DNA from: Thiobacillus thioparus DSM 505
GTDB lineage: Bacteria; Pseudomonadota; Gammaproteobacteria; Burkholderiales; Thiobacillaceae
Direction: 5' to 3'
NCBI RefSeq assembly: GCF_000373385.1
Contig: NZ_KB891327.1
Coordinates: 212,924 to 276,923, forward strand
DNA length: 64,000 nt
Shown here: piece after piece, positions 36,610 to 47,803 of the stretch
Position numbering within the stretch: position 1 is the first letter of the stretch
How the letters are laid out: every line of letters begins with the position of its first letter
Position numbers and translations under genes: made by a program
The notes under the pieces: model-generated
What the model was told of the DNA's origin: nothing
The model's input: the letters and a program-made list of their open reading frames with translations, nothing else
Databases searched by the model: none

Positions 36610-37728
36610 ATGCTTTCTTCCCAATCCGACCGTGCTGGATTTCTGCCCCTTGCGCAGTTACCTTCGTTGCTGGCCCGGCTCAGGGAACGGGGTTATCAAT
36701 GTCTGGGACCCACGGTGGAGCAGGGCGCTATCGTCATGCGTGAACTCGAACCGCCGAACGACTTGCCGCGCGGGATACAAGCCGAGCAAACGCCCGGCCG
36801 CTATCGGCTCACGTCCCATCCCCTCAACCGCTATTTCGCCTGGGCCAGCGGACCGCAGGCAATCAAACCGCACACCTTCGCGCCGAAGGAATCGCTGTGG
36901 CGCGTCGAACGCGACGAGGCGGGCAGCCTGCAGTTTGCGGCCGTACACCCGCCGGTTGTCCGGCAGGCCATCATCGGCGTGCGCGCTTGCGACCTGGCGG
37001 CGCTGGCCTTGCAGGATGCACATTTCCTGCGCGAAGGACGGCGCGACGCGCATTACGCGCAACGGCGCGACCACCTGTTCCTGGTCGCCGTGCAATGTGC
37101 TGAGCCGGCGTCGACCTGTTTTTGCGCGTCGACTGGCGATGGCCCGACCCCGACCGCCGGTTACGATCTTGCGTTGGCGGAGCTGGCGGATGGCTTTGTC
37201 GCCGTGGCAGGCAGCGACCAGGGACAAGCGGTGCTGGATGATCTGAACCTGTCATTGGCCACTTCGCAACAGATCGAGGCGGCTCGCCAACAGGGCGCAT
37301 CTGCCGCCGCCGTCCAGACCCGCAGCCTGCCGGGCCGTAATCTGCGCGACAGCCTCATGAGCCGGCTGGAACATCCGCGCTGGGACGAGGTGGCGGCGCG
37401 TTGCCTTGCCTGCGGCAATTGCACGGCGGTGTGCCCCACCTGTTTCTGCCATGCCGAGGCCGACACCCCGGCGCTCGATGGCGCAACCAGCGAGCATGAG
37501 CGGATATGGGATTCCTGCTTTAGCGAGGCGCACGGCCATCTGCATGGATTCAACGTGCGGGCCGACATCCGCGGCCGCTATCGCCAGTGGCTGACCCACA
37601 AGCTGGCCACCTGGCATGACCAGTTCGGCCGCAGCGGCTGTGTCGGCTGCGGCCGCTGCATCGCCTGGTGTCCGGTCGGCATCGACCTGACCGAGGAAGT
37701 CGCCGCCCTCACCGAAGGACAGCCATGA
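36610..37728 (+). CDS. hydB: Group 3b NiFe hydrogenase, Fe-S subunit (HydB/HyhB-like)
   Basis: The 372-residue protein ends in a dicluster ferredoxin region with CLACGNCTAVCPTC and CVGCGRCIAWCPVG. The N-terminal part carries VRACDLAAL, typical of the sulfhydrogenase beta subunit. It relays electrons between the NiFe and flavin subunits. The ATG at 36610 follows GGAGG by 10 bases. It is the first of five genes overlapping or nearly touching, so the operon is transcribed as a unit. Confidence 0.88.
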   Translation: MLSSQSDRAGFLPLAQLPSLLARLRERGYQCLGPTVEQGAIVMRELEPPNDLPRGIQAEQTPGRYRLTSHPLNRYFAWASGPQAIKPHTFAPKESLWRVERDEAGSLQFAAVHPPVVRQAIIGVRACDLAALALQDAHFLREGRRDAHYAQRRDHLFLVAVQCAEPASTCFCASTGDGPTPTAGYDLALAELADGFVAVAGSDQGQAVLDDLNLSLATSQQIEAARQQGASAAAVQTRSLPGRNLRDSLMSRLEHPRWDEVAARCLACGNCTAVCPTCFCHAEADTPALDGATSEHERIWDSCFSEAHGHLHGFNVRADIRGRYRQWLTHKLATWHDQFGRSGCVGCGRCIAWCPVGIDLTEEVAALTEGQP

Positions 37729-38573
37729 ACGTGTCGAACAGCCTCGATGCCGGACCCCCGCATGCCGCCACCGTACTGGCCCGTATCCAGGAATCGCCGA
37801 CCATCTTCACGCTGCAGTTGCGGCTCGACGACGCGGCTGCGCAGGCGGCTTACCGTTTTGCGCCCGGCCAGTTCAACATGCTGTATCTCTATGGCGTCGG
37901 CGAAGTCCCGATTTCCATCATGTCGGATCCGGAAGAACGCGACCTTATCGGCCATACCATCCGTGCACTGGGACGCGTCACCCGGGGGTTGGCCGCGCTC
38001 AAACCGGGCGATCGGGTGGGATTGCGCGGACCGTTCGGACGCGGCTGGCCGTTGCAGGAAGTCGGCGGATGCGATGTCGTGCTCGTGACAGGCGGCCTCG
38101 GCTGCGCGCCTGTCGTGTCGGTGATTCATTATGTGCTGCGGCGGCGCGAACGCTTCGGCAAGCTCGTCATCATCCAGGGCGTGAAGCATGCCGAAGACCT
38201 GATCTGGCGCGAGCAATACGACCGCTGGGCGAAACTGCCGGATACCCAGGTGTTGGTGGCGGCCAGCGAAGGGGCTCCGTTGTGGCCCTGGCATGTCGGG
38301 CGGGTGACGGAATTGTTCAGCCTGGCCAACTTCGATCCGGGCTGTGCCGTGGCCATGATGTGCGGGCCGGAAGGCATGATGCGCAGCGCGGCGGATGCCC
38401 TGCTGGCACGCGGCCTGCCCGAGTCGCGCCTGTATCTCAGCATGGAGCGCAACATGCAATGCGCGGTCGGCCGCTGCGGCCACTGCCAGTTCGGGGGGGC
38501 GTTCGTTTGCCGCGATGGCCCGGTGTTCAACTGGGGTGAGGTCAAGGCCCTGCTCGCGCACAAGGGGTTCTGA
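37725..38573 (+). CDS. hydG: Group 3b hydrogenase, FAD/NAD(P)-binding subunit (HydG/HyhG-like)
   Basis: The 282-residue protein belongs to the ferredoxin-NADP reductase fold, with FAPGQFNMLYLYGVGEVPIS for FAD, the dinucleotide site LVTGGLGCAPVVSVIHY and a C-terminal 2Fe-2S cluster (CAVGRCGHCQFGGAFVC). It passes electrons between the hydrogenase and NAD(P). It overlaps hydB by 4 bases and hydD by one. Confidence 0.88.
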   Translation: MNVSNSLDAGPPHAATVLARIQESPTIFTLQLRLDDAAAQAAYRFAPGQFNMLYLYGVGEVPISIMSDPEERDLIGHTIRALGRVTRGLAALKPGDRVGLRGPFGRGWPLQEVGGCDVVLVTGGLGCAPVVSVIHYVLRRRERFGKLVIIQGVKHAEDLIWREQYDRWAKLPDTQVLVAASEGAPLWPWHVGRVTELFSLANFDPGCAVAMMCGPEGMMRSAADALLARGLPESRLYLSMERNMQCAVGRCGHCQFGGAFVCRDGPVFNWGEVKALLAHKGF

Positions 38574-39367
38574 TGAGTCAACAGACAGTCCACCCCGGCA
38601 AACCACGCGTGGCCGTCCACAAGTTCAGTTCCTGCGATGGCTGCCAGTTGTCTTTCCTCAATCTCGGCGAAGCGCTGCTGACGCTCGCCGAACGGATCGA
38701 TCTGGTGCACTTTGCCGAAGCGGGTCCGCTCGATCCGGATACCGGTGTGGATGTGGCGTTCGTCGAGGGCAGCGTGTCAACGCCGGAAGATCTCGAACGC
38801 ATCCAGCACATCCGTGCCCATAGCGGTCTGCTGATCGCCATCGGCGCGTGTGCCACCTCGGGAGGCATCCAGGGTTTGCGTAACCAGGCCAAGGGCGCGG
38901 AATGGGTGGCGCAAATCTACAGCCATCCCGAGGCGATTGCCAGCCTGGAGCACTCGACGCCGATTTCCTGCCACGTGAAAGTGGACTTTGAGCTATGGGG
39001 CTGCCCGGTCAGCGGCCCGCAGATACTGGCGGTGATCAATGCCCTTCTGCTCGGTGTGACGCCGCGCGACAATACCGACAAGGTATGCACCGAATGCAAG
39101 CGCCAGGGCTACCCTTGCGTGATGGTGACCCACGGCATTGCCTGCATGGGACCGGTGACACGGGCAGGATGCGGCGCGCTGTGTCCCAGCCTCGGCCGCG
39201 ACTGTTATGGCTGTTATGGCCCGGCAGAAAATGCCAACACCGATGCGCTGGCAATCCAGTTCGGCCATCTGGGGCTGACGCCCGCGGCCATCGTACGGCG
39301 TTTCCAGTCGATCAACAGCCAGGCGCCGGTGTTTCTCGCGGCCGCCGACAAACTGAGGGCGGGGTAG
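38573..39367 (+). CDS. hydD: Group 3b NiFe hydrogenase small subunit (HydD/HyhS-like)
   Basis: The 264-residue cytoplasmic small subunit has no Tat signal. The proximal cluster site starts at KFSSCDGCQLSFLN, and more cysteines follow in CTECKRQGYPC and GCGALCPSLGRDCYGCYGP. It wires the active site to the diaphorase subunits. It lies one base before the large subunit start. Confidence 0.9.
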   Translation: MSQQTVHPGKPRVAVHKFSSCDGCQLSFLNLGEALLTLAERIDLVHFAEAGPLDPDTGVDVAFVEGSVSTPEDLERIQHIRAHSGLLIAIGACATSGGIQGLRNQAKGAEWVAQIYSHPEAIASLEHSTPISCHVKVDFELWGCPVSGPQILAVINALLLGVTPRDNTDKVCTECKRQGYPCVMVTHGIACMGPVTRAGCGALCPSLGRDCYGCYGPAENANTDALAIQFGHLGLTPAAIVRRFQSINSQAPVFLAAADKLRAG

Positions 39368-39368
39368 C

Positions 39369-40667
39369 ATGACTGAACGGCGCAGCGTGGCGATCCATGT
39401 TCCGGTGCTTGCCCGGGTGGAAGGCGAGGGCGCGCTCGATTTGCGCATCGAGCAGGGCGACATCGCCGAACTGCGCCTGCGTATTTTCGAGCCGCCGCGC
39501 TTCTTCGAAAAATTCCTGGAGGGACGCCACTACACCGAAATTCCCGACATGGTGGCGCGCATCTGCGGCATCTGCCCGGTGGCGTACCAGGTCACCGCGG
39601 CACAGGCGCTGGAAGACCTCTTCGGCGTCGAACTCGATCCCTGGGCACGCGTCATGCGCCGGGTGTTCTACTGCGGCGAATGGATCCAGAGCCACAGCCT
39701 GCACATCCACCTGCTGGCCGCGCCGGATTTCTTCGGTTGCGGAAACGCCATCGAACTGGCGCGCATCGCGCCGGACGAGGTGCGTCGCGGGCTACGGATC
39801 CAGGGTCTGGGCAACGAACTGATGGACCTGTTCGGCGCGCGCTCGGTGCATCCGGTCGGGGTACGCATCGGCGGCTTCCATGGCGCGCCCTCGCTGGCAC
39901 GCATCCTCGACATGCGGGACAAACTGCGCGCCGCACTGCCCGAGGCCGAAGCGCTGATCCGCTGGGCTGCAGCCATTCCGGTGCCGCAGGACGACCAGGT
40001 TTTCGTGTCGGTGGCGACACGGCACCCGGCTGACTACGCCATCGAGCGCGGCGACATCGGGGCCAGCGACGGCTTGCGCATCGGGGCGGAGGCCTTTGAC
40101 GCGCATTTCATCGAGCGACACGAACCGTATTCCACCGCGCTGTTCAGCACCTATCACCAGCAGCCTTACCTGGTCGGGCCGCTGGCACGGCTCAACCTCA
40201 ACCACGAGTACCTGCCCGGCGCGATCCGGGCTCTGCTTGCCGATATCGGCCTCGTGTTGCCTAGCCGCAACCTCTTTCACAGCCTGCTGGCACGTGCGGT
40301 GGAAATCTGGCTCGCGCTATATGAAGCGCTACGTCTGCTCGACGGCTATCGCGTGCCGGACTCGCCCTGGGTGCCGGCCACGCCGCGTGCCGGCGTGGCG
40401 ATTGGCTGCACCGAAGCGCCGCGCGGCCTGTTGTGGCATCGCTATGAAATGGACGACGCGGGTTGCGTGATCAATGCACGCATCGTGCCGCCGACCAGTC
40501 AGAACCAGGGCCGCATCGAAGAGGATCTGCGGCTGTCATTGCTCAACTTCGGGCTTGACCATCCTGACGACGCGCTGCGGCTGCATTGCGAGAAAGTCAT
40601 CCGCAACTACGACCCCTGCATTTCCTGCGCTACCCATTTCCTGCGCCTGAATGTCGCGCGCGCATGA
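39369..40667 (+). CDS. hydA: Group 3b NiFe hydrogenase large subunit (HydA/HyhL-like)
   Basis: The 432-residue subunit has both NiFe ligand motifs: RICGICPVAYQ (L1) and DPCISCATH (L2). Nine residues follow the His (FLRLNVARA) and would be removed on maturation, which matches the protease gene next door. Group 3b enzymes are bidirectional NAD(P)-linked hydrogenases and can reduce sulfur or polysulfide. The accessory hyp genes are not in the window. Confidence 0.92.
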   Translation: MTERRSVAIHVPVLARVEGEGALDLRIEQGDIAELRLRIFEPPRFFEKFLEGRHYTEIPDMVARICGICPVAYQVTAAQALEDLFGVELDPWARVMRRVFYCGEWIQSHSLHIHLLAAPDFFGCGNAIELARIAPDEVRRGLRIQGLGNELMDLFGARSVHPVGVRIGGFHGAPSLARILDMRDKLRAALPEAEALIRWAAAIPVPQDDQVFVSVATRHPADYAIERGDIGASDGLRIGAEAFDAHFIERHEPYSTALFSTYHQQPYLVGPLARLNLNHEYLPGAIRALLADIGLVLPSRNLFHSLLARAVEIWLALYEALRLLDGYRVPDSPWVPATPRAGVAIGCTEAPRGLLWHRYEMDDAGCVINARIVPPTSQNQGRIEEDLRLSLLNFGLDHPDDALRLHCEKVIRNYDPCISCATHFLRLNVARA

Positions 40668-41125
40668 GCAAGGTCCGCATCCTCGGCATCGGTTCGCCGT
40701 CGGGCGACGACCAGGCCGGCTGGCTGACCGTGGACGCCCTGGCGGCTTACGGTGTCCAAGGCGAACATGAACTTGCCATCGACAAGCTGGACAGGCCCGG
40801 CGCCCGCCTGATCGGCCTGCTGGAACATGCGGACTGGGTCATCCTGGTCGACGCCATGCAAAGCGGCGATCGGCCAGGCCGCATAAAACGTTTCGGCCAG
40901 GACGCGTGGCCGGGCTACACGCATGGCCTTTCCAGCCACGGGCTCGGCGTGCTCGACGCGCTGTCGCTGGCGCGCGCGTTCGGCATCCTGCCGCCCCGGC
41001 TCGATCTGTATGGCATCGAAATCTCGCTTGCATGCCCTGGCGACGAGGCCGGCGACGACATCCAGGCTGCCGCTCGACACCTTGCCCGACATATCGCAGC
41101 CGACTTGGCCGCCGCGTCCCGGTAG
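40664..41125 (+). CDS. Hydrogenase maturation protease
   Basis: The 153-residue protein matches the HyaD/HycI/HoxW family (ILGIGSPSGDDQAGW, VILVDAMQSG, SSHGLGVLDAL), with the Asp residues that probe nickel in the large subunit. It cleaves the C-terminal extension of the large subunit after nickel insertion. It overlaps hydA by 4 bases (ATGA). Confidence 0.9.
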   Translation: MSKVRILGIGSPSGDDQAGWLTVDALAAYGVQGEHELAIDKLDRPGARLIGLLEHADWVILVDAMQSGDRPGRIKRFGQDAWPGYTHGLSSHGLGVLDALSLARAFGILPPRLDLYGIEISLACPGDEAGDDIQAAARHLARHIAADLAAASR

Positions 41126-41220
41126 CCGGTTCGCGCTTAGTACCGGGCCGGATATTAGGTTAGGCTACGCCCGCAACAGCCAGACACCTGGCGCGGTTTG
41201 ATCTACAGGGACTTATTTGC

Positions 41221-43470
41221 GTGGTTTTCCGTATTCTTTTGCAGGCCTGTCTATTCTGGCTGTTGTCGTGTTCTCCGGCAGTGGCCGCGCAGGGCGGGAC
41301 TCCTGTCCGGGTCGGCGTAGCCGACAATCCTCCCATCGTCACGGCAACACCCGGTGTGCCGCCCCAGGGCATCGCGATCGACGTCATCCGTGCGGTGGCG
41401 GATCGGGAAGGCTGGCAGATCACCTACGTTCCCGACTCCTGGGACAATCTGCTCGTCCGCCTGGACAAGGGTGAGATCGATCTGCTCGTGGGGATCGCCT
41501 ATAGCGACGAACGTGCGAAGCGCTTCCAGTTCAGCCAGCAAAGCCTGATCGGAAACTGGGGCATGGTGTTCCGCCATACCGAGTCCCACATCGACTCGCT
41601 GCCCGACCTCAAGGGCAAGCGGGTGGCGCTCATGCGGGGAAGCACACACAGCCAGGCCCTGATCGAGCTGTCGAAACAGTTCGATGCAGGATTCACGCCT
41701 GTGTATGTGGATACCTATGCCGATGCGCTGCAAGCGATCGTCGAGCGCAGGGCCGACGCAGGTGTCGTCAACCGGGTGTTCGCGGCACTGCATGCCCATC
41801 AAAACGACATGGTTGCGACCGGCATCGTGTTCAATCCCATTTTTGTCCATTACGCCGCCCCGAAGCATGCCGCCCCAGCGCTTCTGCATGCATTGGACCG
41901 AGATCTGGCTGCGCTCAAGGCAGATCCCGGGTCAGCCTATTATGAGTCGCTGCGGCGATGGCTCGAAGCCGCACCTGCGGCGCGCTATCCCTGGTGGCTG
42001 TCGTGGGCCGTGGCGACGGTCGCAGGCTTGTTCGTCCTGGCGCTGGCGATCGTCGGCTTTCTGCGTTATCAGGTCAAGCGGCAGACGGGCGAGCTGCAGC
42101 GTCGTGCCGATCTGCTGCAGACTGAAATCCAGCAGCGTGAAACAGCCCAGCAACACCTGAACCAGCTGGCTTATTTCGATGGCCTGACGCAGCTGCCGAA
42201 CCGCGAAGGGTTCCGCACCGCACTCGAGAGAATGCTGTCCGCCTTGCAAGGAAGCGAAGCGCGACTGGCCCTGCTGTTCATCGACCTCGACCGCTTGAAG
42301 AACATCAACGATGGGCTCGGCCACGGAGCGGGCGACCTCTTGCTGCAGCAGGTCGCGCAGCGCCTGCAATCGGTGTTGCGCGCGCACGATCATCTGAGTC
42401 GTTTCGGCGGCGATGAATTCGTGGCGATCGTATCCGATATCGACGCCCAGGCGGATGCCGAACTGGTCGCCACCCGCCTGCTGAACAGTCTTGCCATGCC
42501 GATCGATATCGGTGCCACCCAGATATACAGCAGCGCCAGCATTGGCATTGCACTGTACCCCGACGACGCATCGTCGGCGGAAACGCTGCTCAAACACGCC
42601 GACACAGCCATGTATCAGGCGAAGGAACAAGGCGGCAATCGCTTCCTGTTCTACCACGCGCAGCAGACCGCACGCGTAGTGGAGCGGCTGACCCTCGACA
42701 CGCGCCTGCGCCAGGCGCTGGAACGTGACGAATTTTTGTTGCATTACCAACCGATCGTGGAACTGGAAAGCGGGCGCATCGTGGGGCTCGAGGCCTTGCT
42801 GCGCTGGAACGATCCGGACCAGGGACTGGTGCTGCCCGGCGCATTCATTTCAGCCGCCGAAGACACCGGCCTGATCGTCCAATTGGGAGAGTGGGTGCTC
42901 GAAGCTGGCTGCGCCCAGTTGCACGCCTGGCAGAAACAGGGCAGGGCGGACGAGTTGACGCTGGCCGTGAACGTCTCTACCCGGCAGTTCGAAGGCGGGC
43001 GCCTGGTGAAATCGGTTGCACAGGCGCTTGCGCGTACCGGCCTGGCTGCGGAGTGCCTCGAACTCGAGATTACCGAGAACGTGATGCTGATCATGAACGA
43101 CGAGGTTCGCAGCAGCCTCGACAAACTGCGCGGCATGGGGGTGCGGCTGTCGCTCGACGACTTCGGCACCGGCTATTCCAGTCTGAGCTATCTCAAGCAG
43201 TTGCCGTTTCATGCGCTCAAGATCGACCAGTCGTTCGTCCGCCGGATCCCGGACCAGGCTGGCGATACCCAGATCGTCACGACGATTCTGGCCCTGGCGA
43301 AAGGGCTCGGGCTGGAGGTGATCGCCGAAGGCATCGAAACCTCGCAGCAGTATGACTTCCTGCGTGAAAACGGCTGCGAATTCGGTCAGGGCTACCTGAT
43401 GAGCCGACCGCAGGCGGCGAACCAACTGGTCGCGTTTCTGGACCGGCAGATCGCACCAGGATCGGCCTGA
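41221..43470 (+). CDS. Periplasmic-sensor GGDEF-EAL c-di-GMP enzyme
   Basis: The 749-residue protein has a signal peptide, a type 3 solute-binding domain (about 28-255, RVGVADNPPIV), one membrane helix (LSWAVATVAGLFVLALAI, about 260-282), a GGDEF domain with intact FGGDEF and an EAL domain with GLEALLRW and DDFGTGYSSL. It senses a periplasmic ligand and could make or break c-di-GMP. The start is a GTG at 41221. It is the only gene between the hydrogenase operon and prmB. The ligand is unknown; amino acid-like ligands are usual for the domain. Confidence 0.88.
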   Translation: MVFRILLQACLFWLLSCSPAVAAQGGTPVRVGVADNPPIVTATPGVPPQGIAIDVIRAVADREGWQITYVPDSWDNLLVRLDKGEIDLLVGIAYSDERAKRFQFSQQSLIGNWGMVFRHTESHIDSLPDLKGKRVALMRGSTHSQALIELSKQFDAGFTPVYVDTYADALQAIVERRADAGVVNRVFAALHAHQNDMVATGIVFNPIFVHYAAPKHAAPALLHALDRDLAALKADPGSAYYESLRRWLEAAPAARYPWWLSWAVATVAGLFVLALAIVGFLRYQVKRQTGELQRRADLLQTEIQQRETAQQHLNQLAYFDGLTQLPNREGFRTALERMLSALQGSEARLALLFIDLDRLKNINDGLGHGAGDLLLQQVAQRLQSVLRAHDHLSRFGGDEFVAIVSDIDAQADAELVATRLLNSLAMPIDIGATQIYSSASIGIALYPDDASSAETLLKHADTAMYQAKEQGGNRFLFYHAQQTARVVERLTLDTRLRQALERDEFLLHYQPIVELESGRIVGLEALLRWNDPDQGLVLPGAFISAAEDTGLIVQLGEWVLEAGCAQLHAWQKQGRADELTLAVNVSTRQFEGGRLVKSVAQALARTGLAAECLELEITENVMLIMNDEVRSSLDKLRGMGVRLSLDDFGTGYSSLSYLKQLPFHALKIDQSFVRRIPDQAGDTQIVTTILALAKGLGLEVIAEGIETSQQYDFLRENGCEFGQGYLMSRPQAANQLVAFLDRQIAPGSA

Positions 43471-44373
43471 TTACAGGTCGGCGAGATCCTCGCGCCGCAG
43501 CATGAAGACGAACTGGTCGCCGCTCTCGGTGTCGAGCCAGGTGAAGGGCAGGGCGGGATAGGCGGCTTCGAGCGCATCGCGGTTGTGGCCGATTTCGACC
43601 ACCAGCAGGCCGCCGGGATTGAGATGGGCCTTGGCGCCAGCCAGAATCTTCCGCGTGGCATCCAGGCCGTCCTCGCCCGAACCTAGTGCCAGTGCGGGCT
43701 CCGCCTGGTATTCCGGCGGCAGTGCGGCGACCGATTCGGCGTTCACATAGGGCGGGTTGCTGAGGATGACGTCGTAGGTCCGCCCCGCCAGCGCCGCAAA
43801 CAGATCCGATTCGATCAGTTCGATACGGTCCGTGAGGTCGTAATCGGCGACGTTCTTTGCGGCGACCTCGAGCGCATCCCTTGAAAGATCGACGGCATCG
43901 ACCTGGGCATCGGGAAAGGCCAGTGCAGCCAGAATTGCGAGGCAGCCGGAGCCGGTACAGAGGTCGAGTGCGTGCGTCACTTCGTCCGGATTTTCCACCC
44001 ACGGCGCCAGCTGTTCGTGCAGCAGTTCGGCGATGAAGGAGCGTGGCACGATCACGCGCTCGTCGACATAGAAACGGTGCGCGCCCAGCCAGGCCTCGTG
44101 CGTGAGATAGGCGGCAGGCAGCCGCTCGCGTACCCGACGCTCGATCACCGCCTGTACTTGTTCGGATTCGCTGTGCGTCAGGCTGGCATCGAGGAAGGGC
44201 TCCAGACGGTCGAGCGGCAGGTGCAGGGTATGCAGGATCAGGTAGGCCGCTTCGTCGAAGGCGTTGTCCGAGCCGTGGCCGAAAAACAGCTTGGCTTCGT
44301 TGAAGCGCGACACCGCGAAGCGCAGCCAGTCGCGCACGGTGATCAGGGATTCGGTGTCTTCGAAATGTTTCAT
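43471..44373 (-). CDS. prmB: Ribosomal protein L3 N5-glutamine methyltransferase
   Basis: The 300-residue protein has the SAM site LDLCTGSGCLAILAALAF and the catalytic NPPYVN. PrmB methylates the GGQ-like glutamine of ribosomal protein L3. I chose the ATG at 44373 because the family N-terminus (DTESLITVRDWLRFAVSRF) starts there. It lies 20 bases after dapE on the same strand. Confidence 0.92.
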   Translation of the reverse strand: MKHFEDTESLITVRDWLRFAVSRFNEAKLFFGHGSDNAFDEAAYLILHTLHLPLDRLEPFLDASLTHSESEQVQAVIERRVRERLPAAYLTHEAWLGAHRFYVDERVIVPRSFIAELLHEQLAPWVENPDEVTHALDLCTGSGCLAILAALAFPDAQVDAVDLSRDALEVAAKNVADYDLTDRIELIESDLFAALAGRTYDVILSNPPYVNAESVAALPPEYQAEPALALGSGEDGLDATRKILAGAKAHLNPGGLLVVEIGHNRDALEAAYPALPFTWLDTESGDQFVFMLRREDLADL

Positions 44374-44393
44374 CGCGCCGGTTCTTGTAAGGG

Positions 44394-45560
<1,167 letters not shown>

Positions 45561-45908
45561 TCATTCTCCGAACAAGGCTTGATATTGTTCTTCGGCAAAG
45601 CCGAGATGATATTTTCCGTTTCGCTCCAGCACCGGTCGCTTGATCACGCTGGGGTAAGCCTGCATCAGCGCGATCGCACTGGTGTCGTCGATGACCGCCG
45701 CCTTCTCCGCATCGGTGAGTTGGCGCCAGGTCGTGCCGCGCGTATTCACCAGTGCCTGCCAGCCGGTCTGCTCAACGACCTTGCGCAGCCAGGCCGCGTC
45801 GACACCCTGTTTCTTGAAATCGTGGAAGGCGACGTCGCACGCGTGACCGTCGAGCCAGGCGCGTGCTTTTTTCACCGTGGTGCAGTTGGGAATGCCGTAG
45901 AGCTTCAT
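45561..45908 (-). CDS. ArsC-family thioredoxin-fold protein (YffB-like)
   Basis: The 115-residue protein begins MKLYGIPNCTTVKKARAWLD, with a single Cys at residue 9, and contains the KRPVLE motif with the conserved cis-Pro. Members resemble arsenate reductase and Spx; YffB is thought to be a glutathione-dependent thiol reductase. Its place directly before dapE is conserved and argues against an arsenic role. Confidence 0.88.
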   Translation of the reverse strand: MKLYGIPNCTTVKKARAWLDGHACDVAFHDFKKQGVDAAWLRKVVEQTGWQALVNTRGTTWRQLTDAEKAAVIDDTSAIALMQAYPSVIKRPVLERNGKYHLGFAEEQYQALFGE

Positions 45909-46006
45909 GTTAATCGTGGCGCTTCATGCTGTTCTGTCGTCGCGTGCCGGAATTGCCACGCATGGACGTAAAATCCTGAATTACAAACACGATTCTACCT
46001 GACCTG

Positions 46007-47803
46007 ATGCATCCCGCCGTTCATTCCCATGCCGCTCCACCGCCACCCGGCGACCCCAGCCTGCGCTCGATCGGCCGCCTGTTTCCTTATTTATGGGAAT
46101 TCCGCGGCCGCGTATTGCTGGCGCTGGCGCTGCTGGTCGGCGCCAAGCTGGCGTCGGTCGCGGTGCCGCTGGTGCTGAAGGACATCATCGATTCGCTCGA
46201 CAAACCGCGCGCCGAACTGGTGCTGCCGCTGGCCTTCATCCTCAGCTATGGCCTGCTGCGCTTTGCCAGCACCACCTTTGCCGATCTGCGCGACGTGGTG
46301 TTCGCCAAGGTCACCCAGCGCGCGATGCGGCGCATCAGCATGGCGGTGTTCCAGCACCTGCACGCGCTGTCGCTGCGCTTTCACCTGGAGCGGCAGACCG
46401 GCGGCATCACCCGCGACATCGAGCGAGGATCCAAGGCGCTGTCGAGCCTGGTCGGCTACCTGCTGTTCCGCATCACGCCGACGGTGCTGGAAATCCTCAT
46501 GGTGGCGGTCATCCTGTTCGTCAAGCTCGACTGGGTATTCGGGGTCATCACCCTCATCACGCTGGCGGCCTATATCGGATTCACCGTCACCATCACCGAC
46601 TGGCGCACGCAGTTCGTGCGGCGCGCCAACACGCTCGATTCCGAAGCTTACGGCCGCGCCATCGACAGCCTCTTGAACTACGAGACGGTCAAATATTTCG
46701 GCAACGAGAAATACGAGGCGGAGCGCTACGACAAGAGCCTCATCGAGTGGGAAAAAATGGCACTCAAGTCGCAGCGCTCGCTGGGATTGCTGAACGCCGC
46801 GCAGGCCGGCACGATCGCCATCGGCGTCACCCTGATGGTGCTGCGCGCCGCCAACGGCGTGGTCCACGGCACGCTGACGCTGGGTGATCTGGTGATGGTC
46901 AATGCCTTCCTGCTGCAGATGTTCCAGCCCTTGAGCTTTCTCGGCGTGATGTACCGCGAGATCAAGCAGTCGACCACCGACGTCGAGCGCATGTTCGCGC
47001 TGCTGCATCGGCCGCGCGAGGTCGAGGATGCGAAGGACGCGCGCGCGCTTGACGTGGTCGCGGGCGAAGTGAGGTTCGAACACGTGAACTTTGCCTACAA
47101 TGCCGACCGTCCGATCCTGCACGATGTGAGCTTCACCATCCCGGCCGGCCAGACGGTGGCGGCGGTGGGATCCAGCGGCGCCGGCAAGTCGACGCTGGCC
47201 CGGCTGCTGTTCCGCTTCTACGACGTCGGCGGCGGCAGCATCCGCATCGACGGCCAGGACATCCGCCAGGTCACGCAGGACAGCCTGCGTGCCACCATCG
47301 GCGTGGTGCCACAGGACACCGTGCTGTTCAACGACAGCATCTACTACAACATCGCCTACGGCCGGCCCGACGCCAGCCGCGACGAGGTGATCGAAGCCGC
47401 GCGCGCCGCGCACATCCTGCGTTTCATCGAAAGCCTGCCGCAAGGCTGGGACACGGTGGTGGGCGAGCGGTGGCTGAAGCTCTCGGGCGGCGAGAAGCAG
47501 CGCGTGGCGATCGCCCGCACCCTGCTGAAAAACCCCGCCATCCTGATTCTCGACGAAGCCACTTCCGCGCTCGACACCAAGACCGAGAAGGCCATCCAGG
47601 CCGAACTGCTGGAAATCGCGCGCAGCCGAACCAGCCTCATCATCGCGCACCGCCTCTCCACCGTGGTCGAGGCCGACGAGATCCTGGTGATGGAAGGCGG
47701 TCGCATCGTCGAGCGCGGGCGGCATCCCGAGCTGCTGGCGAAGAATGGCGTGTACGCCCACATGTGGGCGCTGCAGCAGCAGGCCGAAGAGGAGGTCGCC
47801 TGA
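46007..47803 (+). CDS. ABC transporter, Atm1/HMT1-like fused permease-ATPase
   Basis: The 598-residue half-transporter has six membrane helices (about 25-320) and an ATPase domain with Walker A GSSGAGKST (about 388), signature LSGGEKQRVAIARTLL and ILDEATSALD. The TM part (YFGNEKYEAERYD) is Atm1-like; relatives export glutathione-linked metals or sulfur compounds. The MFS gene overlaps its stop (TGATG). The substrate here is not certain. Confidence 0.88.
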   Translation: MHPAVHSHAAPPPPGDPSLRSIGRLFPYLWEFRGRVLLALALLVGAKLASVAVPLVLKDIIDSLDKPRAELVLPLAFILSYGLLRFASTTFADLRDVVFAKVTQRAMRRISMAVFQHLHALSLRFHLERQTGGITRDIERGSKALSSLVGYLLFRITPTVLEILMVAVILFVKLDWVFGVITLITLAAYIGFTVTITDWRTQFVRRANTLDSEAYGRAIDSLLNYETVKYFGNEKYEAERYDKSLIEWEKMALKSQRSLGLLNAAQAGTIAIGVTLMVLRAANGVVHGTLTLGDLVMVNAFLLQMFQPLSFLGVMYREIKQSTTDVERMFALLHRPREVEDAKDARALDVVAGEVRFEHVNFAYNADRPILHDVSFTIPAGQTVAAVGSSGAGKSTLARLLFRFYDVGGGSIRIDGQDIRQVTQDSLRATIGVVPQDTVLFNDSIYYNIAYGRPDASRDEVIEAARAAHILRFIESLPQGWDTVVGERWLKLSGGEKQRVAIARTLLKNPAILILDEATSALDTKTEKAIQAELLEIARSRTSLIIAHRLSTVVEADEILVMEGGRIVERGRHPELLAKNGVYAHMWALQQQAEEEVA

